Shown here: piece by piece, positions 42,932 through 51,717 of the stretch
Layout of the letters: every line of letters starts with the position of its first letter
Numbering within the stretch: position 1 is the stretch's first letter
Assembly: GCF_027257955.1 (NCBI RefSeq)
Contig: NZ_JANZNQ010000011.1
Location: 1 to 64,000, forward strand
Direction: 5' to 3'
Length of the DNA stretch: 64,000 bases
DNA from: Zhongshania aquatica
GTDB taxonomy: Bacteria; Pseudomonadota; Gammaproteobacteria; Pseudomonadales; Spongiibacteraceae
Notes under the pieces: generated by a model
What the model saw: the letters and a program-made list of their open reading frames with translations, nothing else
What the model was told of the DNA's origin: nothing
The model's database searches: none
Translations under genes and position numbers: made by a program

Positions 42932-44094
42932 TGGCTCAGTTAGCTGCTGTTGTTGGCGTAGGCCAAACTAAATATAAAACCAAGCGCAAAGACGTATCTA
43001 TTGCGGGTATGGTGAGAGAAGCTGCTGTTAACGCCCTGGAAGATGCGGGCTTAACATGGAATGACATTGACGCGGTGATTATTGGTAAAGCGCCAGATAT
43101 GTTCGAAGGTGTGATCATGCCTGAGCTTTATCTGACCGATGCGCTGGGCTGTAATGGCAAGCCAATGCTGCGTGTTCACACGGCGGGTTCAGTGGGTGGC
43201 TCTACCGCCATCGTTGCTGCAACCTATGTGCAAAGTGGCGTGTTTAAACGCATTTTGACCGTGTCGTTTGAGAAGCAGTCTGAGTCTAATGCGATGTGGG
43301 CACTGTCAAATCCACAGCCGTTTTCTCCCCATTTAAATGCCGGTGCTGGTGGTTATTTTGCACCGATTATTCGCGAGTACATGCGCCGCTCGAATGCGCC
43401 GTATGATGCGGGTATAAAAGTTGCGGTAAAGGACCGTTTGCACGGCGCAAAGAATCCATTGGCGCATCTGCAACTACCTGAAATTACGATGAAGGAAGTA
43501 GAAGACAGCCCCATGTTGTGGGAACCGCTGCGTTTCTTAGAGGCTTGTCCATCGTCAGATGGTGCTTGCGCTATGGTTATCGCTAATGAGGAACTGGCAG
43601 CCAAGTCACCGCGTAAACCAGCGTGGATTCGCGGTGCCGCGATGCGCTCTGAACCAACCATGTACGCTGGTCGTGAGCAGGTTAACCCGCGCGCTGGTAT
43701 TGATTGTGCCAAAGACGTGTATGCGCAGGCTGGTATCCACAATCCGCGTAAGGATCTTGATTGCGCGGAAGTCTATGTACCGTTTTCCTGGTACGAACCG
43801 ATGTGGTTAGAAAACCTTGGCTTTGCCGATGAGGGTAAAGGTTGGGAATTAACGATGTCTGGCGCAACCTCATTGACTGAAGGCGGCGATATACCCTGGA
43901 ATCCGTCTGGTGGTGTATTGTGTTCTAACCCGATTGGCGCGTCTGGGATGATTCGCTTTGCGGAAGCGGCACAACAGGTGCGTGGTGAAGCAGGTGATCA
44001 TCAGGTTGATGGTGCTAAAACAGCACTGGGACACGCTTATGGCGGTGGTGCACAGTTTTACTCGATGTGGGTTGTCAGCTCAGAGAAAGCGTAA
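42931..44094 (+). CDS. Lipid-transfer-protein-like thiolase-fold enzyme (Ltp3-like)
   Basis: Starting at the ATG overlapping the previous stop (TAATG), the product is 387 residues, matching Ltp3 in size. It has the SCP2-thiolase pattern (V-H-T-A-G-S-V-G-G-S-T at 82-92, N-P-S-G-G-V-L-C-S-N-P-I-G-A-S-G, T-A-L-G-H-A-Y-G-G-G) but Gly/Ala where thiolases have the nucleophilic Cys. It is translationally coupled to the other thiolase and likely forms a heteromeric complex with it and the DUF35 protein. The reaction is not proven; carbon-carbon cleavage in a branched sterol side chain is the best guess. Confidence 0.85.
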   Translation: MAQLAAVVGVGQTKYKTKRKDVSIAGMVREAAVNALEDAGLTWNDIDAVIIGKAPDMFEGVIMPELYLTDALGCNGKPMLRVHTAGSVGGSTAIVAATYVQSGVFKRILTVSFEKQSESNAMWALSNPQPFSPHLNAGAGGYFAPIIREYMRRSNAPYDAGIKVAVKDRLHGAKNPLAHLQLPEITMKEVEDSPMLWEPLRFLEACPSSDGACAMVIANEELAAKSPRKPAWIRGAAMRSEPTMYAGREQVNPRAGIDCAKDVYAQAGIHNPRKDLDCAEVYVPFSWYEPMWLENLGFADEGKGWELTMSGATSLTEGGDIPWNPSGGVLCSNPIGASGMIRFAEAAQQVRGEAGDHQVDGAKTALGHAYGGGAQFYSMWVVSSEKA

Positions 44095-44106
44095 TTAACT
44101 GAGTTT

Positions 44107-44158
44107 GCAAACTGGCTTCACAGTCTCGTCCCTTGGGAGGATGGTGACGCCAGTTTGC
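44107..44158 (+). other. Long intercistronic hairpin in the sterol-like cluster
   Basis: GCAAACTGGC (44107-44116) pairs perfectly with GCCAGTTTGC (44149-44158), continued inward by TCAC/GTGA and a small TCCC/GGGA loop stem. It lies 13 bp after the Ltp3-like stop and 110 bp before the acyl-CoA synthetase ATG. No U-tract follows, so mRNA stabilisation or partial termination is more likely than full termination. Confidence 0.6.
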
Positions 44159-44268
44159 GCTTGGTACATTGGTGGAGTGTTTGTTTAGACTACGTTTTGC
44201 TAGCTTGTTAAACGAGCATTTCTCAATAAAAATCGACACTCGCTCAGAAAAAAATAAGGATAGAGAAT

Positions 44269-45900
44269 ATGGCTATGCATTTTAACCTCGCTGATTTGTT
44301 TGAAGCCGTTGCCGACAAAGTGCCGGAGCGCGAGGCGTTGGTTTGTGGTACTAGCCGCTGTAGTTATGCGGAGTTAGATGCCGGTGCTAACCAGATGGCA
44401 CATTACCTTGCGTCGCAGGGTGTTAAAGCGGGTGATCACGTCGGCTTGTATATGTATAACTGCAACGAATATCTTGAGGCGATGTTAGCCTGCTTTAAGA
44501 TTCGCGCAGTGCCGATCAATGTGAACTACCGCTATGTTAAAGATGAGCTGCTTTATATTTTCGACAACGCCGACATGGTTGCCTGTATTCATCATCGTGA
44601 ATTCATTCCGGCGATTGCTGAAGTTCGCAGTGCTGCTAAAACCCTAAAGCTGTGTGTGTCAGTTGCTGATGCCAGCGAAGAACCACTGTCGTCAATTGGC
44701 GCTGTGGATTATCACACTGTTCGGGATACGCAGAATAAGGGGCGCGATTTTGGAGAGCGCTCTGGGGATGATTATTTCATTCTCTATACCGGTGGCACTA
44801 CCGGTATGCCCAAGGGCGTAATGTGGCCGCACAAAAACGTATTTTTTGCCGCAATGGGAGGCGGCGGTCATTTTTCTCCGCTGGGCGCTTGTGAAAAGCC
44901 AGAGGACATGGCGAGCCGCGTGACCGAGCATCCGCTGCGTGGTATCGCACTGGCACCGCTGATGCACGGCGCGTCATGGTGGTACGCCTGTATTCAGTTA
45001 TTGGCGGGCAATGCCTTAGTGCTAAATCATCAGCGCTCGTTTAATGGCGAAGCAGTGTGGCAAATTGTCGCCGATGAGAAAGTAAATGCGGTGCAGATAG
45101 TCGGCGACGCGATGGCAATTCCATTGTTGGATGCCTTGGAAGGCAATACTGACCGCTGGGACTTAAGTGCAGTATTTAACGTGGGTTCTGGCGGTGCAAT
45201 TTTCTCAGATGCCAAGCAAGAGGCCTTTAAAAAGTACTTCCCCAATGTATTCATCACCAATAGCTTCGGTTCATCCGAAGGTGGTCAGATGGGGATGGAT
45301 AATGGCAGCAAGAAAACTGCATCAGGCCTTGGTAATGTCAGCCGCACAGATTTCATGGACGTTATTATCGACGTAGAGGGTGAACCACGACGTCATGCCG
45401 AGTTAGGTGAAACTGGCATATTTGCCCGCGCAGGTTACATACCTAACGGTTACTACAACGACCCTGAAAAAACTGCAAAGACCTTTATTCAAGTTGATGG
45501 CAAAACCTGGTTGCTGACCGGCGATGCCGCCAAGCTAGAAGATGATGGCTCAATCACCGTGTTTGGGCGTGGATCAAATTGCATTAATAGCGGCGGTGAA
45601 AAGATATTCCCTGAAGAAGTGGAAGATGCACTGAAAGCTCACGACGGTATCTTTGATGCCTTGGTTGTTGGTGTCTCAGATGAACGCTGGGGAAGTCGTG
45701 TAAGTGCCATTATACAGCCACGCAAGGGTACTCAATTGAGCTTGGAGAATATTCAAGACCATTGCCGCAAGCATATTGCCGGCTACAAAGTGCCGCGTGA
45801 AATCCATCTTATCGACGAATTGCCCCGCGCTCCCAGTGGTAAACCTGACTATAAAACCGCAAAGGCGTTTGCTGAAAGCGGCAAGGGCGCAGTCGCTTAA
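44269..45900 (+). CDS. Acyl-CoA synthetase (FadD19-like)
   Basis: The 543-residue AMP-forming ligase has the P-loop Y-T-G-G-T-T-G-M-P-K-G at 173-183, the A8-region motif W-L-L-T-G-D-A near 422 and the lysine loop P-S-G-K-P-D-Y-K at the end. Segments such as V-N-Y-R-Y-V-K-D-E-L-L-Y-I-F-D-N-A-D and F-G-E-R-S-G-D-D-Y recall actinobacterial FadD19/FadD17, which activate C24-branched sterol side chains. It converts a carboxylate to acyl-CoA with ATP. AAGGAT lies before the ATG. Confidence 0.9.
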   Translation: MAMHFNLADLFEAVADKVPEREALVCGTSRCSYAELDAGANQMAHYLASQGVKAGDHVGLYMYNCNEYLEAMLACFKIRAVPINVNYRYVKDELLYIFDNADMVACIHHREFIPAIAEVRSAAKTLKLCVSVADASEEPLSSIGAVDYHTVRDTQNKGRDFGERSGDDYFILYTGGTTGMPKGVMWPHKNVFFAAMGGGGHFSPLGACEKPEDMASRVTEHPLRGIALAPLMHGASWWYACIQLLAGNALVLNHQRSFNGEAVWQIVADEKVNAVQIVGDAMAIPLLDALEGNTDRWDLSAVFNVGSGGAIFSDAKQEAFKKYFPNVFITNSFGSSEGGQMGMDNGSKKTASGLGNVSRTDFMDVIIDVEGEPRRHAELGETGIFARAGYIPNGYYNDPEKTAKTFIQVDGKTWLLTGDAAKLEDDGSITVFGRGSNCINSGGEKIFPEEVEDALKAHDGIFDALVVGVSDERWGSRVSAIIQPRKGTQLSLENIQDHCRKHIAGYKVPREIHLIDELPRAPSGKPDYKTAKAFAESGKGAVA

Positions 45901-45924
45901 ACTAATTTTTATGGAGTTAAAATA

Positions 45925-46746
45925 ATGGCAACCGAATTAGCCATCAGCACGAAGACGTGTATTGTTGAACAAGAAGGCAATGTCTTGATTGTCACGCTTA
46001 ATCGACCAGAAGCGAAAAATGCCTTTAATCCAGAAATGCTATTGGGCTTGTATAAGGCGTGGCGCCTATTGGATGAAGATGACAATTTGTACTGCGCTAT
46101 TCTTACCGCCAATGGCGATACGTTTTGCGCGGGTATGGATTTAAAAGTCGGCCCAGATGGCGACCAAGGCACCACCCAAGAATTTATGGATTTAATGGCG
46201 ACGGTTCCAAACATTCACTGGCAGGCTTTGCTCCGTGAAAATCGTCCCTGCAAACCTTTGCTGCTTGCCGTTGAAGGCTATGCCTTGGCCGGTGGTACCG
46301 AGATTTTGCAAGGTACGGATATCCGCGTTGCCGCCGAAGACGCTATTTTTGGTGTGACCGAAGTGGCCCGTGGTTTATATCCGATGTCGGGTTCGACTAT
46401 TCGTCTGCGTAAGCAAATTCCGTATTGTTTGGCCGCTGAAATTTTATTGCTGGGCGAACATGTTTCTGCGCAGCAAGCACTGGATTTCGGTTTAATCAAT
46501 CGCGTGGTACCAAAGGGCGAAACCTTAAATGAGGCGAAAAAATTAGCGGAGAAAATTTGCGCTAATGGGCCCTTGGCCGTGAAAGCTGTGGTTCGCTCAC
46601 TTCGTGAACATACCGAGCATTTGGCAGAAGACGAGGCGATGCAGAAATCTGATGAGTTGGCTGGGCCAGTGTTTGGCTCAAAAGACGCCAAAGAGGGTAT
46701 GCGCGCCTTCAAAGAAAAACGTCCTGCAGTATTTACCGGCGAATAA
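45925..46746 (+). CDS. Enoyl-CoA hydratase/isomerase (EchA19-like crotonase)
   Basis: The 273-residue crotonase has both oxyanion-hole segments, C-A-G-M-D-L near 69 and A-L-A-G-G-T-E near 114, and the E-V-A-R-G-L-Y-P-M-S-G-S-T-I-R-L-R region near 145-160 that recalls mycobacterial EchA19, a sterol-side-chain enoyl-CoA hydratase. It starts 24 bp after the synthetase stop with a ribosome site. It would hydrate the enoyl-CoA formed by an acyl-CoA dehydrogenase before C-C cleavage by the thiolase-fold partner. Confidence 0.88.
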   Translation: MATELAISTKTCIVEQEGNVLIVTLNRPEAKNAFNPEMLLGLYKAWRLLDEDDNLYCAILTANGDTFCAGMDLKVGPDGDQGTTQEFMDLMATVPNIHWQALLRENRPCKPLLLAVEGYALAGGTEILQGTDIRVAAEDAIFGVTEVARGLYPMSGSTIRLRKQIPYCLAAEILLLGEHVSAQQALDFGLINRVVPKGETLNEAKKLAEKICANGPLAVKAVVRSLREHTEHLAEDEAMQKSDELAGPVFGSKDAKEGMRAFKEKRPAVFTGE

Positions 46747-46759
46747 ACCTCCTCGTCAC

Positions 46760-46791
46760 GCGGCGGAGTTCAGCTTCTGAATTTCCGTCGC
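46760..46791 (+). terminator. Imperfect hairpin between echA19-like and racemase genes
   Basis: TTCAG/CTGAA around a 3-nt loop extends through a bulged GCGGCGGA/TCCGTCGC outer stem; a T5 run follows 10 nt later (46801-46805). It may attenuate transcription within the cluster. Confidence 0.4.
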
Positions 46792-46838
46792 GCTCCTTCC
46801 TTTTTCGTAGCACTCCGCTTAATACAAAGAGTACCGCC

Positions 46839-47990
46839 ATGTCTGGTCCATTAACTGGTTTACGTATTATTGAAATGGCGGGTATCGGTCCTGCGCCCTA
46901 CGCCTGCATGTTGTTGTCAGACCTCGGCGCGGAAGTGATTCGCGTTGATAGAACTAGCGGCGGTGGTTTAGGTGCTCATCCAGGTGACGTGACGGCACGG
47001 GGAAGAAAGTCAATCGCGGTAAATCTAAAAAGCCCAGAGGGTGTCGAGGTCGTTTTGCAGTTACTTGAATCTGCCGATGTCCTTATAGAATGCTTTCGCC
47101 CCGGTGTAATGGAAAAATTAGGCTTGGGGCCTGAGATCTGCGCGAAACGTAATCCTGCTCTTGTGTATGGCAGAATGACGGGGTGGGGGCAGGACGGCCC
47201 GATGGCTAAACAGGCGGGCCATGACCTTAATTACATTGCGATAACAGGGCTATTAGATAGCTTTGGTACGGTGGGCGAAGCGCCACCAACTCCGTTGAAC
47301 GTCATCGGAGATTTGGGCGGTGGCTCAATGTTTCTATTACTCGGTGTGTTAGCTGCGTTATTGGAGCGCAAACAATCTGGGCTTGGACAAGTCGTCGATG
47401 CTGCAATATGCGACGGTACGGTGAGTTTGCTGAGTACCATTCATGGCTTAAAAGGTATTCAGTATTGGGATACTGAGCGCGAGCAAAACTTATTGGATGG
47501 CGGCGCGCCATTTTATCGAAGTTATTTGTGTAAGGATGGTCGCTCTATATCGGTTGGTGCAATAGAGCCGCAATTCTATACTCAGTTGCTAACAATTTTG
47601 GACTTGGATTTTGGTGGTAGCGACTACTTTGCACAAATGGACAAGGCTCAATGGCCAGCGCGCCGAGCGCAAATGGCGGCGCGAATTTTAGAGAAAACGC
47701 GGGATGAATGGGCCGCGTTGTTTGAAGGCAGTGATGCCTGCGTAGCGCCGATCTTAGATATGGATGAGGCTGAGCACTATGCTCACAATGTAGTTAGGAA
47801 AAACCTTGTCCGTCGAGACAATGTTTTGCAGTCCGCTCCAGCGCCGCGGTTTTCCCGAACACCGGGTGAGATTCAGCATTCTCCAGTCGCAGAAGGCGCT
47901 GACACCGTGTCTATAATGGCTGGCTTGGGGTGGAATGACGATGCAATAACGCAGTTTTTGAATAGCGGTGTAATTAAACAAACGGATTGA
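46839..47990 (+). CDS. Alpha-methylacyl-CoA racemase (CaiB/BaiF family)
   Basis: The 383-residue protein aligns with mycobacterial MCR/human AMACR: G-I-G-P-A-P-Y-A at the N-terminus, G-H-D-L-N-Y with H128, G-D-L-G-G-G-S with D158 and G-A-I-E-P-Q-F-Y with E243, each offset by two from the MCR residues H126, D156 and E241. It interconverts 2R- and 2S-methylacyl-CoA so that methyl-branched chains, such as C25/C26-oxidised sterol side chains, can enter beta-oxidation. This strongly supports a methyl-branched substrate for the cluster. Confidence 0.93.
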   Translation: MSGPLTGLRIIEMAGIGPAPYACMLLSDLGAEVIRVDRTSGGGLGAHPGDVTARGRKSIAVNLKSPEGVEVVLQLLESADVLIECFRPGVMEKLGLGPEICAKRNPALVYGRMTGWGQDGPMAKQAGHDLNYIAITGLLDSFGTVGEAPPTPLNVIGDLGGGSMFLLLGVLAALLERKQSGLGQVVDAAICDGTVSLLSTIHGLKGIQYWDTEREQNLLDGGAPFYRSYLCKDGRSISVGAIEPQFYTQLLTILDLDFGGSDYFAQMDKAQWPARRAQMAARILEKTRDEWAALFEGSDACVAPILDMDEAEHYAHNVVRKNLVRRDNVLQSAPAPRFSRTPGEIQHSPVAEGADTVSIMAGLGWNDDAITQFLNSGVIKQTD

Positions 47991-47991
47991 G

Positions 47992-48669
47992 ATGATGAGC
48001 AAAACCTTAGAAGTGTTTAGTGACCTTGTTAAGGCGCGCCGTTCGGTACGCGCATTTTTGCCGGAGCCTCTAACACAGTCAGTTTTAGAATCGATATTCA
48101 CACTCGCACAGCGCGCGCCATCTAACTGCAATACTCAGCCTTGGCAGATTGCTGTGGCGAGCGGTACAAGCATAGAGAATCTGCGTAGCAAGATTCCAAC
48201 GGCGTTTAGTGCCGGTGAGTGGACTATGGATTTCCCTTACGATGGTAAATACGAGGGTGTGTACAAAGAGCGTCAATATAAGGCTGCGGCTGATTTGTAC
48301 GATGCCATGGGTATTACCCGTGACAATAAAGTGGCGCGCAATGCGCAGTTCATGAAAAATTATGAATTCTTTGATGCACCTCATGTCGCTTTTTTATTCC
48401 TGCCAGAGGGTTTCGGCCTTCGTGAAGCTGCCGACTTGGGCATGTATGCCCAGACGCTTATGCTAAGTCTTAGTGCTCATGGTTTGGCCAGTTGCCCGCA
48501 AACGGCGCTGAGCTTCAATTGTGATTTAGTTAGGCAGGAACTCGACATTGATTCCAGCAATAAATTATTGTTTGGCATTTCTTTTGGTCATGAAGATACC
48601 ACAAATTCCGCCAATGGCTGCCGCACCGAGAGAGCCGCGTTGGCGGACACTGTGACATTCTATAATTAG
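47992..48669 (+). CDS. Nitroreductase-family flavoprotein
   Basis: The 225-residue protein has the FMN-binding K-A-R-R-S-V-R-A-F at the N-terminus, A-Q-R-A-P-S-N-C-N-T-Q-P-W near 37-49 and the C-terminal L-L-F-G-I-S-F-G of NfsB/BluB-like reductases. It uses NAD(P)H to reduce quinones, nitro groups or, in some catabolic clusters, conjugated enones. It starts one base after the racemase stop and is surely in the same operon. Its role in acyl-CoA degradation is unclear. Confidence 0.88.
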   Translation: MMSKTLEVFSDLVKARRSVRAFLPEPLTQSVLESIFTLAQRAPSNCNTQPWQIAVASGTSIENLRSKIPTAFSAGEWTMDFPYDGKYEGVYKERQYKAAADLYDAMGITRDNKVARNAQFMKNYEFFDAPHVAFLFLPEGFGLREAADLGMYAQTLMLSLSAHGLASCPQTALSFNCDLVRQELDIDSSNKLLFGISFGHEDTTNSANGCRTERAALADTVTFYN

Positions 48670-48688
48670 CACTAATATAGGGATAACC

Positions 48689-49456
48689 ATGAGCGATACC
48701 GTACTGCAGCAACTCGATGATGACGGCGTTTTATTGCTGACTTTAAATCGACCTAACAAGAAAAATGCGTTCAATAACGAGCAGTGGCTAGCGTTTAGAG
48801 ATGCCCTAGTAGCTGCCAGTGACAATCCGAAGGTGGCCTGCGTCGTGATTACTGGTGCAGGAAGAGATTTCTCATCTGGGGTTGATCTCAATGATTTCTC
48901 AGAGGCTGATGGTGAGCATCCATTTGAAATTTCAGCCAAAGCCCTGGTGGACTTCGATAAGCCGGTCGTCAGCGCGGCCCGCGGTGTTGCAGTGGGTGGC
49001 GGCGCGACTTTATTGCTGCATACCGATGTGGTGTACGTCGGCAGTAGTTTGCGTTTGCGCTTTCCGTTTACTGCCTTGGGCTTGGTGCCGGAGTGGGGCA
49101 GCAGCTATCAGTTGCAGGCCATTATTGGCGCACGTAAAGCCGCCGAACTAATGTATACCTCAGAGTGGGTAAATGCGGAAAAGGCCGTTGATTTAGGGAT
49201 TGCCACTGCGACCTTTGGCGATGAAGAGGTCTTGGAACGCGCGATGGAAAAAGCGCGGGAAATTGCCCATTGGCCGATACCATCTCTAGTGGAAACTAAA
49301 AAGTTAATGCGTAGTGTGCACCGTGCGGCAATTCATTCTGCAATGGGCGGGGAGGCGGAAGGCATGTCTCGTTTGGCTGGAACACCGGAAAATATTGAAG
49401 CCGTTGTGGCGATTATGGAAAAACGCCCAGCAGATTTTAAACAGTTCCGTAAGTAA
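48689..49456 (+). CDS. Enoyl-CoA hydratase/isomerase family protein
   Basis: The 255-residue crotonase has the oxyanion segments F-S-S-G-V-D-L near 63 and G-V-A-V-G-G-G-A-T near 100, and P-E-W-G-S-S near 130 with a Glu at one usual catalytic position. It resembles delta3-delta2 enoyl-CoA isomerase-type crotonases more than EchA19. It is last in the cluster, 19 bp after the nitroreductase gene. Confidence 0.88.
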   Translation: MSDTVLQQLDDDGVLLLTLNRPNKKNAFNNEQWLAFRDALVAASDNPKVACVVITGAGRDFSSGVDLNDFSEADGEHPFEISAKALVDFDKPVVSAARGVAVGGGATLLLHTDVVYVGSSLRLRFPFTALGLVPEWGSSYQLQAIIGARKAAELMYTSEWVNAEKAVDLGIATATFGDEEVLERAMEKAREIAHWPIPSLVETKKLMRSVHRAAIHSAMGGEAEGMSRLAGTPENIEAVVAIMEKRPADFKQFRK

Positions 49457-49474
49457 TTGCGGGGGATTTGTAAA

Positions 49475-49502
49475 ACTGCGCCGCTACAAATTGCGGCGCA
49501 GT
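49475..49502 (+). terminator. GC-rich hairpin closing the sterol-like cluster
   Basis: ACTGCGCCGC and GCGGCGCAGT pair perfectly over an 8-nt loop, 18 bp after the last crotonase stop, followed by A/T bases but no T-run. Confidence 0.6.
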
Positions 49503-49512
49503 ATATTGGACG

Positions 49513-49677
49513 CTATAAACTTGTCGCAAGACGATAGGTTGAATCCAGTGCGCGTTTTACAATGTGCTTTTCTTCCGGAAGTTTATAAGAAATATCAGCT
49601 TTTTGAGCCTCGCGGAAGATAGGCATCTTTTCAAGCCTTTTTATAATGTCACCGACATTGCGGGTCGGATCAGCCAT
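49513..49677 (-). CDS. Small hypothetical ORF, perhaps a gene remnant
   Basis: From the ATG at 49677 (GGGAG three bases before it) the product is 54 residues, charged and helical, e.g. K-R-L-E-K-M-P-I-F-R-E-A-Q-K. Upstream in the same frame the reading continues without stop to about 49755 through credible protein sequence (A-L-R-S-D-E-T-K-R-L-I-H-F-W-E-S) but with no good start. This suggests either an unusual start or the C-terminal relic of a longer gene. No family was recognised. Confidence 0.3.
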   Translation of the reverse strand: MADPTRNVGDIIKRLEKMPIFREAQKADISYKLPEEKHIVKRALDSTYRLATSL

Positions 49678-49820
49678 ACTCTCCCAAAAATGTATCAAAC
49701 GTTTGGTTTCGTCGCTACGTAAAGCCTGAATATTTAAATTTTCTACGCTGGGGCGTTACGGCGTGACTAGATAAGTGTGTGACCAAATTTGATATCAGCT
49801 ATCGATGAGATTTTTCGCGT

Positions 49821-51584
49821 TTAAAACCGTTTTTCTGTCGTCACCCGCCATTGGTAGCTAGAAATGCCATCGCTACGATCTAAGGGTTTGACTAGGTCTA
49901 CATGAAGAATGCCGTGAGAACCTTCTTCTTTGTTGCCGGTTCTTGTTGGAGAGAAGCGTAAGCCAACGCCAACGTCTTTCAGCCAGCCGAGGTCTTTGTT
50001 TGCTCCCGCAAGTGTTGGGTCGAAGGTGTCGCCCCAAGCGCGACCGGCGTCAAAGAATATCGCGGCGCCAGCATGGAATAGAGAGAACCATTCCTTTTCA
50101 CCGAAAAAATGCTGCTCCATGGTGAATAGTACTTTGCGATCACCGGTTTGAAAGTGGCTGGGGTAACCACGCAGACCGTTGTCGCCATCTAAAACGATAT
50201 TGTGATCTTGGTATAAGTTATAGCCTTTCATTCCTGATAGCTGGGTTAGAAATTGGCCATTGTGAATGTTTTTCCAGTACCAAGAAATTTCACTTTCTAA
50301 GACGCTATCCACTAGTCCGTGGTCGGTGTAGCGGCCACTAAAGCTGATCTCGTGCAATATCATATTGTTGTCGCCTAACATGGTGCCAACTTTGTTTTCT
50401 ATTTCAAAAATAGTGCCGTCATCATTGCCACCGATATTTGATTTTGCATAGCCAAGGCGGGTGCGAAACTGATTTCCTAAATTAAAATATTCAGCGCGAT
50501 TTATTTGCTGCACATTGGTGGTTTTAATATAGCCGTCGTAGATTTTTTGATACTCAATCCACATGCTGTCGTCTGACCTGTCCTCCGGCAGTTCAAAGAG
50601 TACAGGAGAATCGAGATCTTGACTGAATTCGTCTTCTATTTTGTCGACGCCGACAATTACACGGCGGGCGAACCTGTCGTCTGAGGAAAGCTTGTCTAGT
50701 CTCCGCCCATAATTCACCGAATTGACTATTTTGCGATGACCAAAGCTAGCGACCTCTTTACCGGCGATATAGTTCGACTCCGACAGCATGGTGTCGTCGT
50801 GGTTAATTTCCCCAGTCCACTTTGTACTTAAATCTAAGAATGGCCTATTAAGGGTGACACGCTTTTCGGTGCCATCATTGTTGTCTGAGTAGCGAATACG
50901 AAATTCACTATTATAGGCGCCGGTATTTGGGTCATGGTAGTCCAGTACACTTCCTGAGCGGACGTCATCGCTGAAGTGCATCAGCGACACCGCTTTACCC
51001 GTTCCTAGAAAGTTACTGTCTTCAAAGCCATAGCTCGAATTGCTATTGCCGCCCGAGCGGGAGAAGCTAAGTTTCGGTTTTAATGTCCAAACGTCGCGAA
51101 CTTCGACTTTTACATTCGCATTGTTAGAGCAGGGGTCGATGGTCGTGGTAACGCTAGATTGGTTAAGGTAGCGACGGGTGTTAAGCGTTCGTTCGCTAGT
51201 ATCTAGGAGGGTTTGATTTACTGGGTCGTTAACGTCAACAAGAATATCGTCTCGGACGACTTTTTTTCGTGTTGGAATATGAAGTCTATTCGCTAATCGA
51301 AATAGCCAGTTGTTTTCTTCGGGTTTACTCTCATCGAAAATCGGATTGACGACTATCTCTACCGACTCAATTTTCCCGGTTTTGCTTTTTGCGGATGGGT
51401 CTGTTTCAGTGTTGCTGATCGCGTCAATGCGCTGTGAACTACCTGTTTCCTCTTCCTTGATAGTGTCTGTGTCAATGCAGTCATATTGAATGTCGCCATT
51501 ATCATTTTCTTCGGCGGAAACGATAGCACTTCCACTTAGGCTGAATGCGGCGACCAGAACCAGCAGTGGAGCTTTATAACGCAT
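49821..51584 (-). CDS. BamA/TamA-superfamily outer-membrane protein
   Basis: The 587-residue protein has a signal peptide (about 1-24), an Asp/Glu/Ser-rich linker, a single POTRA-like region (about 70-175, I-E-S-V-E-I-V-V-N-P-I-F) and a C-terminal beta-barrel with G-L-R-G-Y-P-S near 485 (the L6-loop VRGF-type motif) and a final R-V-T-T-E-K-R-F. True BamA has five POTRAs, so this is a shorter relative of the surface-antigen group, possibly for export or insertion of a specific surface protein. It stands alone. Confidence 0.82.
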   Translation of the reverse strand: MRYKAPLLVLVAAFSLSGSAIVSAEENDNGDIQYDCIDTDTIKEEETGSSQRIDAISNTETDPSAKSKTGKIESVEIVVNPIFDESKPEENNWLFRLANRLHIPTRKKVVRDDILVDVNDPVNQTLLDTSERTLNTRRYLNQSSVTTTIDPCSNNANVKVEVRDVWTLKPKLSFSRSGGNSNSSYGFEDSNFLGTGKAVSLMHFSDDVRSGSVLDYHDPNTGAYNSEFRIRYSDNNDGTEKRVTLNRPFLDLSTKWTGEINHDDTMLSESNYIAGKEVASFGHRKIVNSVNYGRRLDKLSSDDRFARRVIVGVDKIEDEFSQDLDSPVLFELPEDRSDDSMWIEYQKIYDGYIKTTNVQQINRAEYFNLGNQFRTRLGYAKSNIGGNDDGTIFEIENKVGTMLGDNNMILHEISFSGRYTDHGLVDSVLESEISWYWKNIHNGQFLTQLSGMKGYNLYQDHNIVLDGDNGLRGYPSHFQTGDRKVLFTMEQHFFGEKEWFSLFHAGAAIFFDAGRAWGDTFDPTLAGANKDLGWLKDVGVGLRFSPTRTGNKEEGSHGILHVDLVKPLDRSDGISSYQWRVTTEKRF

Positions 51585-51717
51585 GACCGGCCTACCTATT
51601 TATTATCACTACGATATAGGTAAGCTAGCGCTCAATACTTAAGCATTACTTAAGAAGTGAGGGGCATTTGAAATAAAATAATGTTTAGTACCTTGTTACG
51701 GGTGATGGTGGTGAGCT

